Source: Ampullaceana balthica (Eukaryota > Mollusca > Gastropoda > Lymnaeidae). From it: DNA of 64,000 nt. Where the stretch lies: NCBI GenBank assembly GCA_944989445.1, contig CALYLW010000543.1, positions 479,086 through 543,085 on the forward strand, given 5' to 3'. The notes beneath the pieces are model-generated. The model was not told the DNA's origin and searched no databases. It was given only the letters and a program-made list of their open reading frames with translations. Below, in pieces: positions 20,766 through 58,385 of the stretch (the first letter of the stretch is position 1; the number at the start of each line of letters is the position of its first letter). The position numbers and the translations under genes are program-made.

Positions 20766-22440
20766 TCGTTCCGGAAGGAATCTTACTAGTTGAGTTTTAA
20801 CGTAACTTTTATGTTTGTTTTATGTGATGCTGATAAACTAGGCAGATTTCTTTAACATCAGCTGGTCTTATACATTGGGCCGCGGCAAGTCACATGTTTG
20901 AAATAAATCATACAAAGGATTACCTAAAAAATCTAAAAAAAAATAAGAATTTAAATATTTGAGTAACAAAGTTTTTAACCATCAAAAGTTCATTTTGTAA
21001 CACACCTTTAAATTGGAGGGAGGAGTACCTTTTCCATCATTATTAATTTAGTAATCGAATATCCGAAAACATTATTTCACTGTCTCAAAAATGTAGACTG
21101 GTTCCCACAAGCTGAATTAGGTCAAGTAGTCAAGCTGAATTAGGTCAAGTAGTCAAGCTGAATTAGGTCAAGTAGTCAAGCTGAATTAGGTCAAGTAGTC
21201 AAGCTGAATTAGGTCAAGTAGTCAAGCTGAATTAGGTCAAGTAGTCAAGCTGAATTAGGTCAAGTAGTCAAGTGTTGACCTCTTAGAATCACCAATTTCC
21301 CAAATCTTTTGGACAGAATCCTTTCAATACTTTTATATGCAACATGTACTAAATGGCGAAAACTTTCAATTCAATGTGCAATATTTTAACAATTTTTAAA
21401 TTTTGTTTTTAAGGATTAAAAAAAAACATTGTGTTCTAGGATATCAATGTTTGTTTGCTTTAGTCACATGGGTAAACATATAGCTAGAAGTCGAATGTTC
21501 TGTGTCAAGTATGATAACAATAAATACATTAACACACAACCTCATCATTTACCAACATTTCCATAAAACTTTGTGTTCATCAAATTTACATCAACATTTT
21601 GTTTATTGTATTACGTGTTTGAAGATGAATAAATTCCATCTGTATTTCATGACCTGACTTCAGATGTTTTTCATGACTTAATTCCATCTGTATTTCATGA
21701 CCTGTCTTCAGCTGTATTTCATGATTTGGAAATTGAAGTATAAAGTAGCCATCAAGCTGTTTCTACAGTCCACGAAGAGCCTCTCGTTGTTCATGTAAAT
21801 AGAGTACAACATAAAAGCACCTTGACCTTGGAACTTATTCGCAGCTGTAGAAATAGTTCACTTTTGGAAACTTGCTCTCTGTAGATACTTTGTTAACGAA
21901 ATTAAATACGATATTTTAAAATAGTAAAATCGTTTCTTATTTATTTAAGTTATTATTATTAATGGCTTATTGAAAGGTAGTTATGTAACCTTGTAATTGA
22001 GATTTGCAAGACATTATAGATAGTTAGAAAATAGAACATTCAGTTTAACTTACAAGTGATACACAGTAAACGATGAAATAAGTTACTTCCATGTTTATTT
22101 ATGTTTCGAATGTGCTCTTAAATAATGAGCTCGATTACAAATGTTTTATTTGACTAATTTTAGAAGATTTCGACACCAGTCACGTTTTCTTTCTTTCGTA
22201 AAGTTTATTTTGCTAGTAACCCAAGCCTCATTCCATCTCTATTTAACATAAATCATTAATACGTTCTCATCTGTTTACTATGCAAGAAATCAAAGTTGTG
22301 TTGCAATCACTCCCAGCTATTGACATATCAGTTAGTTGTATTATTATCTTGTACACGATATTAACCAAAGTAAATAAATAAAGTCTGAAAATTTTCAGTG
22401 TGAGAATTCTCTCGTTTCTTTTTAATCCATTTTCTTTTGA
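20766..22440. repeat. Intergenic DNA containing a 23-bp minisatellite
   Basis: At 21108-21275 seven near-perfect units of CAAGCTGAATTAGGTCAAGT plus three bases occur. Three short TTCATGACCTG-type repeats lie near 21640-21725. The remainder is AT-rich with no gene seen. Confidence 0.8.
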
Positions 22441-22452
22441 TAACGGTTTTGT

Positions 22453-23270
22453 GCTCTAGGAATGTGTATAGTTGTTTGTGTTCTAGGAATGTGTATAGCT
22501 GTTTGTGTTCTAGGAATGTGTATAGTTGTTTGTGTTCTAGGAATGTGTATAGTTGTTTGTGTTCTAGGAATGTGTATAGTTGTTTGTGTTCTAGGAATGT
22601 GTATAGCTGTTTGTGTTCTAGGAATGTGTATAGTTGTTTGTGTTCTAGGAATGTGTATAGTTGTTTGTGTTCTAGGAATGTGTATAGTTGTTTGTGTTCT
22701 AGGAATGTGTATAGTTGTTTGTGTTCTAGGAATGTGTATAGTTGTTTGTGTTCTAGGAATGTGTATAGTTGTTTGTGTTCTAGGAATGTGTATAGTTGTT
22801 TGTGTTCTAGGAATGTGTATAGTTGTTTGTGTTCTAGGAATGTGTATAGTTGTTTGTGTTCTAGGAATGTGTGTATAGTTGTTTGTGTTCTAGGAATGTG
22901 TATAGTTGTTTGTGTTCTAGGAATGTGTATAGTTGTTTGTGTTCTAGGAATGTGTATATAGTTGTTTGTGTTCTAGGAATGTGTATAGTTGTTTGTGTTC
23001 TAGGAATGTGTATAGTTGTTTGTGTTCTAGGAATGTGTATAGTTGTTTGTGTTCTAGGAATGTGTATAGTTGTTTGTGTTCTAGGAATGTGTATAGTTGT
23101 TGTTTGTGTTCTAGGAATGTGTATAGTTGTTTGTGTTCTAGGAATGTGTGTATAGTTGTTGTTTGTGTTCTAGGAATGTGTATAGTTGTTTGTGTTCTAG
23201 GAATGTGTATAGTTGTTTGTGTTCAGGAATGTGTATAGTTGTTTGTGTTCTAGGAATGTGTAGAGTTGTT
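22453..23270. repeat. 27-bp minisatellite, about 30 copies
   Basis: Units share TTCTAGGAATGTGTATAG and TTGTTTGTG. Small indels (extra TG or TTG) occur at 22871, 22956, 23100 and 23150. Long ORFs across it follow from the period being a multiple of three. Confidence 0.97.
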
Positions 23271-23560
23271 TGGCTTCGAAACCCTTCTAAAACGTTTATG
23301 AAAAAATAATGCAACTATTTAATTTTATGTAAGTGTCTAAAAGTTTAAATTGAGTTAAAAATCTAAAACATTTTTAAATAGATTTGTTTTCCTTAGCATT
23401 TTGTAAAATGTGCTGAATTCACTTAAAAAGATCACGACAGCTGTCTTCAGTGGTGCATTTATAAAAAACAAACAAGCTGCACCCGGGGTATAGCATGATT
23501 TTAGGCGCCCGCACATTAAAAATATTATGCATGAAAACAAACATTTCAGCTCCTGCTGAT
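23271..23560. other. AT-rich intergenic sequence
   Basis: No gene is seen. A TTTTAGGCGCCCGCACATTAA motif near 23500 resembles transposon-end sequence, without a partner end. Confidence 0.5.
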
Positions 23561-23845
23561 TAGGGGGGCGGGGGGGGGTTTACGGCGGGGGGTCTCCTTG
23601 GCCGCCCCTCCCTTTGTCCCCATAATCGTGTCTGACGGGGGGGGGTTTAAGGCGGGGGTCTTTTTGGCCACCCAGCCCCTCCCTTTGTCCCCATAATCGT
23701 GTCTGGCGGGGGGGGTTAAGGCGGGGGTCTTCTTGGCCACCCAGCCCCTCCCTTTGTCCCCATAATCGTTTCTGATGGGGGGGGTTTCAAGGTGGGGGTC
23801 TTCTTGGCCACCCCGCCCCTTTGTCCCCATAATCGTTTCTGCTCT
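23561..23845. repeat. About 70-bp GC-rich tandem repeat, four copies
   Basis: Units contain TTTGTCCCCATAATCGT, a G-run of seven to nine, and GGTCTTCTTGGCCACCC. Long G-runs recur in every unit. Confidence 0.92.
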
Positions 23846-24226
23846 TTCAGGACACATTAACCTAAACAATGACCTATCTGTTTTAGTCTTCATTGCCATC
23901 TACATGGGCGGCAATCAATCCACGGGATACGCCTTTGTTTTTAGATTTCAGTATTTTACTCAATTCTGTAGTTGATAATTTACGAAGCTAATAAGAGGTT
24001 GGTGTGACTAGATGAATGTGAGTTTGTATGAAAGTCGATACATGTTATACATTATTATCTCATCATCAAATAGTCTAAATAAGAAGTCGATGCTTGTAAC
24101 GATGTTACAATACTGACTACCCAATGGCTAAATAGTTGCCAACATAAATAGTCACATGATAATGTTTGAAAATATTTTTGTTTCAACTGGTGATTAAGGC
24201 CCCGGGACGCCGTTGTCCCTCTGTAG

Positions 24227-24416
24227 TTACGCCGCTGTCGGCTGGTAAAGGGTGTTAAGTTGGTCACATTAACAAAACGCCCCTGGACTGAACGTCTTCC
24301 TGACTCGCCCAAACATCTCTACAATGTCCGTCTCCACAACACGGACGTGACGAAATGCCCGGTCGGTGTGATGGAGGCAACCGTCTCCCCCTGGTGGTGC
24401 TTTGTGTACCTCGCGG
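24227..24416 (+). CDS. Candidate orphan coding exon
   Basis: A TGTCCCTCTGTAG acceptor ends at 24226 and a GCGG|GTAAGC donor follows 24416. Between them one frame is open for 63 codons with coding-like composition, and it encodes a Cys/Trp-containing peptide (with KCPVGVMEATVSPWWCF near its end). It leaves in phase 1, the same phase as the signal-peptide exon at 24959-25025. It could therefore splice to the same downstream exon as an alternative 5' part, or belong to another gene. The domain is not recognised. Confidence 0.4.
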
Positions 24417-24958
24417 GTAAGCTCCCCTTTCTAGGCTTACTCTTAATCCCAAACGGAGAGCTTTCGCGGGTTGACTAAGAAATTTATACTTTTTGAGAAG
24501 AAGATGAAAAGAGAAAGATAGAGAGAGAGGGGGAAAACAAAGAAAGGTATTGGTAGAAGTAGACCAAGCTTACCCCCCCCCTTTGCTCTCTGGCCTCTGC
24601 AGTTAAACTATGTCCTGTCGCAGGTGAAGAGCCATTCCTAGAAATTCGGGGGCGAAGATTTCGAGCCCAGTCGGTGTATTGTTGTTTGGTTTCGGACAAG
24701 TGTAAATTGTCGACGGCCGTGTAGGAACAGAATTGTTAAAATAGACCAAAATTTTGGGGAAAACAATCGGTTGAAAACTCAAAGGATGGGGAAAAGGATT
24801 TCGTAAAACTTGACTTGGGGACAGACAAATAAATAATTGAACCACTTTGAACCACTTTGAACCACTTTGACGTGCTGTTTTAATATTGGTGAAAATAGGA
24901 TTTTTTTTTAAAGAGGAAGAATAAGAGATTCAAATAGGATTTCATTTCAAAAGGTCAC
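24417..24958. promoter_or_regulatory. Region upstream of the cysteine-module gene
   Basis: This would hold the 5' UTR and promoter of the gene starting at 24959 if its first exon is correctly placed. Visible features are an AG-rich stretch (24490-24545) and a triple TTTGAACCAC repeat near 24838-24870. No clear TATA box was identified. Confidence 0.25.
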
Positions 24959-49046
<24,088 letters not shown>

Positions 49047-49685
49047 ACACCCAGAAACAGGATAAGATACAGCCTTGTCATGACAAGAAACTAATCATTT
49101 TTTGGGCTAAAAATGTAGTGTCACAACTCTATTCACATTTGGTAACATCTCATGTGGAAAAAAAATGTTATTATCGTATATGGAAAAAATTCACACAACA
49201 AAGTAAAAATTCGCACAACAAATTTACAAAAAGAGGTGTGATAAGGGGGGGGGCGGGGTTATTTATTGACTACTAGCTGTAATGTTTTCCTACTGCCTGG
49301 TAAGGACAGTTCTGGTCTCTGTTGTCATATCAAGTAACACATACGGAAAGACATAACGTTTAAAAAACAGCAACGTAGTATATATAAGGAGTCGCGGGAC
49401 AAGAAGACCTGTTTCCAGCTTAGACACTCATATAATTGTTATTCGTTGTAACTACCAACGTTATGTGTCAAATAAATGTGACAGAGTGAGATCAAATAAA
49501 TGTGACAGAGTGAGATTTGAAGGGTGCTCCAGCATGATTACGCTTTACTATAACGGCGGAGGGGGGCTGCAATCAAGCTGGGTAGCTCTCTCTCTCTCTC
49601 TCTGGCTGATGTCTTCTTGGACTTAACACTGCTGATACGTTTCTATGCCATGCTTCTATTCGTTGTTAGTTTGGTTTGTTTGCAG
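49047..49685. other. 3' UTR candidate and intergenic sequence
   Basis: AATAAA occurs at 49471 and again near 49495 within a 24-bp duplicate (AAATAAATGTGACAGAGTGAG, slightly over one copy each). A short CT repeat lies at 49587-49604. No further gene is seen. Confidence 0.6.
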
Positions 49686-52600
49686 GTGTCTTCTCCCTCA
49701 CACCTTATTTAATGGTGTCTTCTCCCTCACACCTTATTTAATGGTGTCTTCTCCCTCACACCTTATTTAGTGGTGTCTTCTCCCTCACACCTTATTTAGT
49801 GGTGTCTTCTCCCTCACACCTTATTTAATGGTGTCTTCTCCCTCACACCTTATTTAATGGTGTCTTCTCCCTCACACCTTATTTAGTGGTGTCTTCTCCC
49901 TCACACCTTATTTAATGGTGTCTTCTCCCTCACACCTTATTTAGTGGTGTCTTCTCCCTCACACCTTATTTAATGGTGTCTTCTCCCTCACACCTTATTT
50001 AATGGTGTCTTCTCCCTCACACCTTATTTAATGGTGTCTTCTCCCTCACACCTTATTTAGTGGTGTCTTCTCCCTCACACCTTATTTAGTGGTGTCTTCT
50101 CCCTCACACCTTATTTAATGGTGTCTTCTCCCTCACACCTTATTTAGTGGTGTCTTCTCCCTCACACCTTATTTAATGGTGTCTTCTCCCTCACACCTTA
50201 TTTAGTGGTGTCTTCTCCCTCACACCTTATTTAATGGTGTCTTCTCCCTCACACCTTATTTAATGGTGTCTTCTCCCTCACACCTTATTTAGTGGTGTCT
50301 TCTCCCTCACACCTTATTTAATGGTGTCTTCTCCCTCACACCTTATTTAGTGGTGTCTTCTCCCTCACACCTTATTTAATGGTGTCTTCTCACTCACACC
50401 TTATTTAGTGGTGTCTTCTCCCTCACACCTTATTTAGTGGTGTCTTCTCACTCACACCTTATTTAGTGGTGTCTTCTCCCTCACACCTTATTTAATGGTG
50501 TCTTCTCCCTCACACCTTATTTAGTGGTGTCTTCTCCCTCACACCTTATTTAATGGTGTCTTCTCCCTCACACCTTATTTAATGGTGTCTTCTCCCTCAC
50601 ACCTTATTTAGTGGTGTCTTCTCACTCACACCTTATTTAATGGTGTCTTCTCACTCACACCTTATTTAATGGTGTCTTCTCCCTCACACCTTATTTAGTG
50701 GTGTCTTCTCACTCACACCTTATTTAATGGTGTCTTCTCCCTCACACCTTATTTAGTGGTGTCTTCTCACTCACACCTTATTTAATGGTGTCTTCTCACT
50801 CACACCTTATTTAGTGGTGTCTTCTCACTCACACCTTATTTAATGGTGTCTTCTCACTCACACCTTATTTAGTGGTGTCTTCTCACTCACACCTTATTTA
50901 ATGGTGTCTTCTCACTCACACCTTATTTAGTGGTGTCTTCTCCCTCACACCTTATTTAATGGTGTCTTCTCCCTCACACCTTATTTAGTGGTGTCTTCTC
51001 ACTCACACCTTATTTAATGGTGTCTTCTCACTCACACCTTATTTAGTGGTGTCTTCTCACTCACACCTTATTTAATGGTGTCTTCTCCCTCACACCTTAT
51101 TTAATGGTGTCTTCTCACTCACACCTTGTTTAGTGTTGTCTTCTCACTCACACCTTATTTAATGGTGTCTTCTCACTCACACCTTATTTAATGGTGTCTT
51201 CTCCCTCACACCTTATTTAATGGTGTCTTCTCCCTCACACCTTATTTAATGGTGTCTTCTCCCTCACACCTTATTTAGTGGTGTCTTCTCCCTCACACCT
51301 TATTTAATGGTGTCTTCTCCCTCACACCTTATTTAGTGGTGTCTTCTCCCTCACACCTTATTTAATGGTGTCTTCTCCCTCACACCTTATTTAATGGTGT
51401 CTTCTCCCTCACACCTTATTTAGTGGTGTCTTCTCACTCACACCTTATTTAGTGGTGTCTTCTCACTCACACCTTATTTAATGGTGTCTTCTCACTCACA
51501 CCTTATTTAATGGTGTCTTCTCCCTCACACCTTATTTAATGGTGTCTTCTCCCTCACACCTTATTTAGTGGTGTCTTCTCACTCACACCTTATTTAGTGG
51601 TGTCTTCTCACTCACACCTTATTTAGTGGTGTCTTCTCCCTCACACCTTATTTAATGGTGTCTTCTCACTCACACCTTATTTAATGGTGTCTTCTCCCTC
51701 ACACCTTATTTAGTGGTGTCTTCTCACTCACACCTTATTTAATGGTGTCTTCTCACTCACACCTTATTTAGTGGTGTCTTCTCACTCACACCTTATTTAG
51801 TGGTGTCTTCTCACTCACACCTTATTTAGTGGTGTCTTCTCACTCACACCTTATTTAATGGTGTCTTCTCACTCACACCTTATTTAGTGGTGTCTTCTCA
51901 CTCACACCTTATTTAATGGTGTCTTCTCACTCACACCTTATTTAGTGGTGTCTTCTCCCTCACACCTTATTTAATGGTGTCTTCTCACTCACACCTTATT
52001 TAGTGGTGTCTTCTCACTCACACCTTATTTAGTGGTGTCTTCTCCCTCACACCTTATTTAATGGTGTCTTCTCACTCACACCTTATTTAATGGTGTCTTC
52101 TCCCTCACACCTTATTTAGTGGTGTCTTCTCACTCACACCTTATTTAATGGTGTCTTCTCACTCACACCTTATTTAGTGGTGTCTTCTCACTCACACCTT
52201 ATTTAATGGTGTCTTCTCACTCACACCTTATTTAATGGTGTCTTCTCACTCACACCTTATTTAGTGGTGTCTTCTCACTCACACCTTATTTAGTGGTGTC
52301 TTCTCCCTCACACCTTATTTAGTGGTGTCTTCTCACTCACACCTTATTTAGTGGTGTCTTCTCACTCACACCTTATTTAGTGGTGTCTTCTCACTCACAC
52401 CTTATTTAGTGGTGTCTTCTCACTCACACCTTATTTAATGGTGTCTTCTCCCTCACACCTTATTTAGTGGTGTCTTCTCACTCACACCTTATTTAGTGGT
52501 GTCTTCTCACTCACACCTTATTTAATGGTGTCTTCTCCCTCACACCTTATTTAGTGGTGTCTTCTCCCTCACACCTTATTTAATGGTGTCTTCTCACTCA

Positions 52601-55600
52601 CACCTTATTTAGTGGTGTCTTCTCCCTCACACCTTATTTAATGGTGTCTTCTCACTCACACCTTATTTAGTGGTGTCTTCCCTCACACCTTATTTAATGG
52701 TGTCTTCTCACTCACACCTTATTTAATGGTGTCTTCTCCCTCACACCTTATTTAATGGTGTCTTCTCACTCACACCTTATTTAATGGTGTCTTCTCACTC
52801 ACACCTTATTTAGTGGTGTCTTCTCACTCACACCTTATTTAGTGGTGTCTTCTCACTCACACCTTATTTAGTGGTGTCTTCTCCCTCACACCTTATTTAA
52901 TGGTGTCTTCTCACTCACACCTTATTTAATGGTGTCTTCTCACTCACACCTTATTTAGTGGTGTCTTCTCACTCACACCTTATTTAGTGGTGTCTTCTCC
53001 CTCACACCTTATTTAATGGTGTCTTCTCACTCACACCTTATTTAATGGTGTCTTCTCCTCACTATCTCCCTCACACCTTATTTAATGGTGTCTTCTCACT
53101 CACACCTTATTTAGTGGTGTCTTCTCCCTCACACCTTATTTAATGGTGTCTTCTCACTCACACCTTATTTAGTGGTGTCTTCTCACTCACACCTTATTTA
53201 ATGGTGTCTTCTCACTCACACCTTATTTAATGGTGTCTTCTCCCTCACACCTTATTTAATGGTGTCTTCTCACTCACACCTTATTTAATGGTGTCTTCTC
53301 ACTCACACCTTATTTAGTGGTGTCTTCTCACTCACACCTTATTTAATGGTGTCTTCTCACTCACACCTTATTTAATGGTGTCTTCTCACTCACACCTTAT
53401 TTAGTGGTGTCTTCTCCCTCACACCTATTTATGGGTCTTCTCACTCACACCTTATTTAGTGGTGTCTTCTCACTCACACCTTATTTAATGGTGTCTTCTC
53501 CCTCACACCTTATTTAATGGTGTCTTCTCACTCACACCTTATTTAATGGTGTCTTCTCCCTCACACCTTATTTAATGGTGTCTTCTCACTCACACCTTAT
53601 TTAATGGTGTCTTCTCACTCACACCTTATTTAGTGGTGTCTTCTCACTCACACCTTATTTAATGGTGTCTTCTCACTCACACCTTATTTAATGGTGTCTT
53701 CTCACTCACACCTTATTTAATGGTGTCTTCTCCCTCACACCTTATTTAGTGGTGTCTTCTCACTCACACCTTATTTAATGGTGTCTTCTCACTCACACCT
53801 TATTTAATGGTGTCTTCTCACTCACACCTTATTTAGTGGTGTCTTCTCCCTCACACCTTATTTAATGGTGTCTTCTCACTCACACCTTATTTAATGGTGT
53901 CTTCTCACTCACACCTTATTTATGGTGTCTTCTCCCTCACACCTATTTAGTGTGTCTTCTCACTCACACCTTATTTAATGGTGTCTTCTCACTCACACCT
54001 TATTTAGTGGTGTCTTCTCACTCACACCTTATTTAATGGTGTCTTCTCCCTCACACCTTATTTAGTGGTGTCTTCTCACTCACACCTTATTTAGTGGTGT
54101 CTTCTCACTCACACCTTATTTAATGGTTGTCTTCTCCCTCACACCTTATTTAGTGGTGTCTTCTCCCTCACACCTTATTTAGTGGTGTCTTCTCACTCAC
54201 ACCTTATTTAATGGTGTCTTCTCCCTCACACCTTATTTAATGGTGTCTTCTCCCTCACACCTTATTTAGTGGTGTCTTCTCACTCACACCTTATTTAATG
54301 GTGTCTTCTCACTCACACCTTATTTATGGTGTCTTCTCACTCACACCTTATTTAATGGTGTCTTCTCCCTCACACCTTATTTAGTGGTGTCTTCTCACTC
54401 ACACCTTATTTAGTGGTGTCTTCTCCCTCACACCTTATTTAATGGTGTCTTCTCACTCACACCTTATTTAATGGTGTCTTCTCCCTCACACCTTATTTAA
54501 TGGTGTCTTCTCACTCACACCTTATTTAGTGGTGTCTTCTCACTCACACCTTATTTAATGGTGTCTTCTCACTCACACCTTATTTAGTGGTGTCTTCTCA
54601 CTCACACCTTATTTAATGGTGTCTTCTCACTCACACCTTATTTAATGGTGTCTTCTCACTCACACCTTATTTAGTGGTGTCTTCTCCCTCACACCTTATT
54701 TAGTGGTGTCTTCTCACTCACACCTTATTTAGTGGTGTCTTCTCACTCACACCTTATTTAATGGTGTCTTCTCACTCACACCTTATTTAATGGTGTCTTC
54801 TCACTCACACCTTATTTAATGGTGTCTTCTCCCTCACACCTTATTTAGTGGTGTCTTCTCACTCACACCTTATTTAGTGGTGTCTTCTCACTCACACCTT
54901 ATTTAATGGTGTCTTCTCACTCACACCTTATTTAATGGTGTCTTCTCACTCACACCTTATTTAATGGTGTCTTCTCACTCACACCTTATTTAGTGGTGTC
55001 TTCTCACTCACACCTTATTTAATGGTGTCTTCTCACTCACACCTTATTTAATGGTGTCTTCTCCCTCACACCTTATTTAATGGTGTCTTCTCACTCACAC
55101 CTTATTTAGTGGTGTCTTCTCACTCACACCTTATTTAATGGTGTCTTCTCACTCACACCTTATTTAGTGGTGTCTTCTCACTCACACCTTATTTAATGGT
55201 GTCTTCTCACTCACACCTTATTTATGGTGTCTTCTACACCTATGGTGTCTTCTCACTCACACCTTATTTAGTGGTGTCTTCTCACTCACACCTTATTTAG
55301 TGGTGTCTTCTCACTCACACCTTATTTAATGGTGTCTTCTCCCTCACACCTTATTTAGTGGTGTCTTCTCACTCACACCTTATTTAGTGGTGTCTTCTCA
55401 CTCACACCTTATTTAGTGGTGTCTTCTCACTCACACCTTATTTAGTGGTGTCTTCTCACTCACACCTTATTTAATGGTGTCTTCTCACTCACACCTTATT
55501 TAGTGGTGTCTTCTCACTCACACCTTATTTAGTGGTGTCTTCTCACTCACACCTTATTTAATGGTGTCTTCTCACTCACACCTTATTTAATGGTGTCTTC

Positions 55601-55993
55601 TCACTCACACCTTATTTAATGGTGTCTTCTCCCTCACACCTTATTTAATGGTGTCTTCTCACTCACACCTTATTTAATGGTGTCTTCTCACTCACACCTT
55701 ATTTAATGGTGTCTTCTCCCTCACACCTTATTTAATGGTGTCTTCTCACTCACACCTTATTTAGTGTTGTCTTCTCACTCACACCTTATTTAGTGGTGTC
55801 TTCTCACTCACACCTTATTTAGTGGTGTCTTCTCACTCACACCTTATTTAGTGGTGTCTTCTCACTCACACCTTATTTAGTGGTGTCTTCTCACTCACAC
55901 CTTATTTAATGGTGTCTTCTCACTCACACCTTATTTAGTGGTGTCTTCTCACTCACACCTTATTTAGTGTTGTCTTCTCACTCACACCGTATT
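49686..55993. repeat. 6.3-kb 29-bp minisatellite, about 217 copies
   Basis: Units share GGTGTCTTCTC, then C or A, then CTCACACCTTATTTA, then A or G. Two positions vary independently (CTCCCTC/CTCACTC and TTAATGG/TTAGTGG). CCCTC dominates the first kilobase or so and CACTC the rest. Rare indels are near 52676, 53055, 53430, 53945 and 55235. Confidence 0.98.
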
Positions 55994-56262
55994 CAATGAC
56001 AAATTTTAAAATGTTTTTGTACACTTTCTTCACAAGATTTTAGACTATTATTTCCATTGGCATTACTGTAATTCATGAGCTCGTATGAATTTTGATTTCA
56101 CTTGCATCAGATTATATAGGTCTCGAAGATTTAAATAAAAGGACATCTAAAAAAATGGAACGTCCATACATGCTAGTTCATCAAAGTTACACTTCTGAAA
56201 TAATTCAAAGTTTATATAGCAGTAAAAAATCTGTGTGTGAGTGACTGAGTGTAAGTGTGTGT

Positions 56263-56339
<77 letters not shown>

Positions 56340-56693
56340 CTCTGCGCACTCTCTGTATAAATGGTATCCAATACAAATGATTTGTCGCGAATATTACGTC
56401 ATATGTTGTTGTATTTTCATTATACCCTAGAGTCTAGAGGAAAGCTTCATGACAAATAATTTTTATAAGAGATTTATAGTTCTGTGTTTTATATTTCATT
56501 ACTATAAATTCGTTGCCTAGACCTAATTAGTAAGCTTCCGGAATTACACAGATATGGTCCTAAAAATATATAAAGAAAGAAAGCTGATGACCAGTAGAGA
56601 TAATAATAGAGGTACACGTGAACAAGTTTGAGAACCTCATCTGTTTTTTTCGTTGATTTGGGTTGTGAACATATTTTTAAAATTGTGAATGTT
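55994..56693. other. Intergenic sequence with (TG)n(AG)n
   Basis: A GT run at about 56258-56299 passes straight into an AG run to 56336. The rest has no gene. Confidence 0.8.
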
Positions 56694-56799
56694 TTAACAA
56701 GGTTTTAACAAGGTTTTAACAAGGCTTTAACAAGGTTTTAACAAGGTTTTAACAAGGTTTTAACAAGGTTTTAACAAGGTTTTAACAAGGTTTTAACAA
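56694..56799. repeat. 11-bp repeat AACAAGGTTTT
   Basis: About nine to ten tandem copies, one with GGCTTT. Confidence 0.96.
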
Positions 56800-57339
56800 A
56801 TTCGAGATGACTCATTGAGTATTTTATATGACTGTCGTTTACGGTAAGAATGTGAGTGTGCTTAAAGACTACTTCAGTTATGTCCCTTTTCAAGGTGTTA
56901 TAAGACTTTACGTAATGTTAATTTGTGAATAAAACTGAGGGCAGGGTAACAGATGCCAATGGTGTGTACTACAAATGTTATACAAAATGACGAATGGGGT
57001 TTCATTTGATTTCATGAAAACAAGCCAATGTTTTAAAGCTAACAGATATGTTTTATGGCATTTCAATAATTTTTGTTTTTTTAACAGTAGAACATATTGA
57101 CATGTAATTTTACAACCGCATGAAAACTAATTATTTTTAGTTGTGTAAAACTCATTGTGTTTCATTGAGTAATTTGTCGAGAACGAGTGACAGGTGAAGA
57201 GAATGAAATGTTAAAAAAAACTCTCTGAGTATTTCATAATATTTTGTCAAATTGTTTCAATAAAAGTTTTGTCACACAGGCAACTTGTCGGTATTTAGTC
57301 TTCTCTCAGAAATCTACGTTGTCAATGTAACGTTTAAAG

Positions 57340-57973
57340 TAGGGCTGCTATCGATTATATTTTAATTTAATCGTTAACTTTTGAAAAATTATCGATTAAT
57401 TAATCGATAATTTTGATTAAAGCCAAAAATAGAAATTTTTGACGTCATTAAACTGAACATTTCTCACGAACATTGAAAATTAAGAATATTTTGAACTAAA
57501 TTTTATGACAATGTGTTGATACTTGATCGGATGTTCGTGCTGAAGGTGGTGCGTCAGCGATGTATATGATCCTTTAAAAGAGAATTGTTTATGGCAGTGA
57601 ACACAGTAAACGTTTTCACCCTCTTCGACTTTGCCATCCGCAGTTAGCTTAAAAACAAAATTTTTGCTCAACTTTCTAGTTATATGTTTAAATTTAACTG
57701 CGCTGATGCTGGCAGCCATTGTTTAGTTGACGTTTGCTGGTCCACATAAAGTAATAAAATAAATTATAATATTACGCGGGAGAAGTTTGTACGTAAAAAT
57801 ATATAAAGTATTATTAATTATTAATAATTATTTATTTATTAATATATATTTTTTTAAATATTATAAATATTTTCTTTAATTTTAATCGAATTTTTATCTA
57901 TTAAAATAATTGTAATCGATAAAAAAAAATTAACGATTAATCGAGAAATCAATCGTTAATTTCCGAAGCCCTA
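57340..57973 (-). mobile_element. hAT-type element with BED-finger ORF, target duplication GTTTAAAG
   Basis: Its ends are TAGGGCTGC and AAGCCCTA, followed inward by TCGATTA-rich inverted segments. It is flanked by identical 8-bp repeats GTTTAAAG (57332-57339 and 57974-57981). It carries one short minus-strand ORF and no transposase core. A related copy lies at 60900-61593. Confidence 0.93.
57480..57719 (-). CDS. BED-type zinc-finger ORF inside hAT element (79 residues)
   Basis: It begins with ATG and ends in a stop within the element. It shows C39-x2-C42, then THHLQHEHP with H58 and H63 or H57 and H61, the C2H2 layout of BED fingers at the N terminus of ZBED/hAT transposases, where they bind transposon ends. 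The catalytic RNase H-like and dimerisation parts are absent, so this is either a relic or a stand-alone DNA-binding peptide. The second copy at 60900-61593 has a stop inside the finger. Confidence 0.7.
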   Translation of the reverse strand: MAASISAVKFKHITRKLSKNFVFKLTADGKVEEGENVYCVHCHKQFSFKGSYTSLTHHLQHEHPIKYQHIVIKFSSKYS

Positions 57974-57981
57974 GTTTAAAG

Positions 57982-58385
57982 TAAACACTAACCCCTAATA
58001 GTGAATATCAATAATCAAATATCTTAAATTAATCATCTTAAAAAATAAAAATTCTGAGAATAAAATTAACCTTTATACATCTTTTTCTGTTCTGATTACA
58101 AAAAAAAGAAGAAGAAACTGACAAGAAAATTTCATTATTACCATTTTACAGCACTTTATATGAAAAAAACAAAATTCACAGTTTATAATAGTATAACATA
58201 TCTAACAGATTAGATCCTTCATTGGTCGCAAGTTCAATCGTGTATCATGATACCAAACTTTCTGTCTGTTTTATGTGGTATAGAACATTAAAACATTTAC
58301 GTCAAACAAAGGTCAACAAAAAAAATAAAAAATTTCCGAATAAATTAATAAACATCAATTAATTCAAATTTTAGCTTAGAAGGAA
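57982..58385. other. AT-rich intergenic sequence
   Basis: Nothing recognised. Confidence 0.55.

Noticed and set aside
22437..23238. ORFs of 90-174 codons rich in Cys, Ser and Asn
   Set aside because: Translated 27-bp minisatellite. Overlapping frames are equally open.
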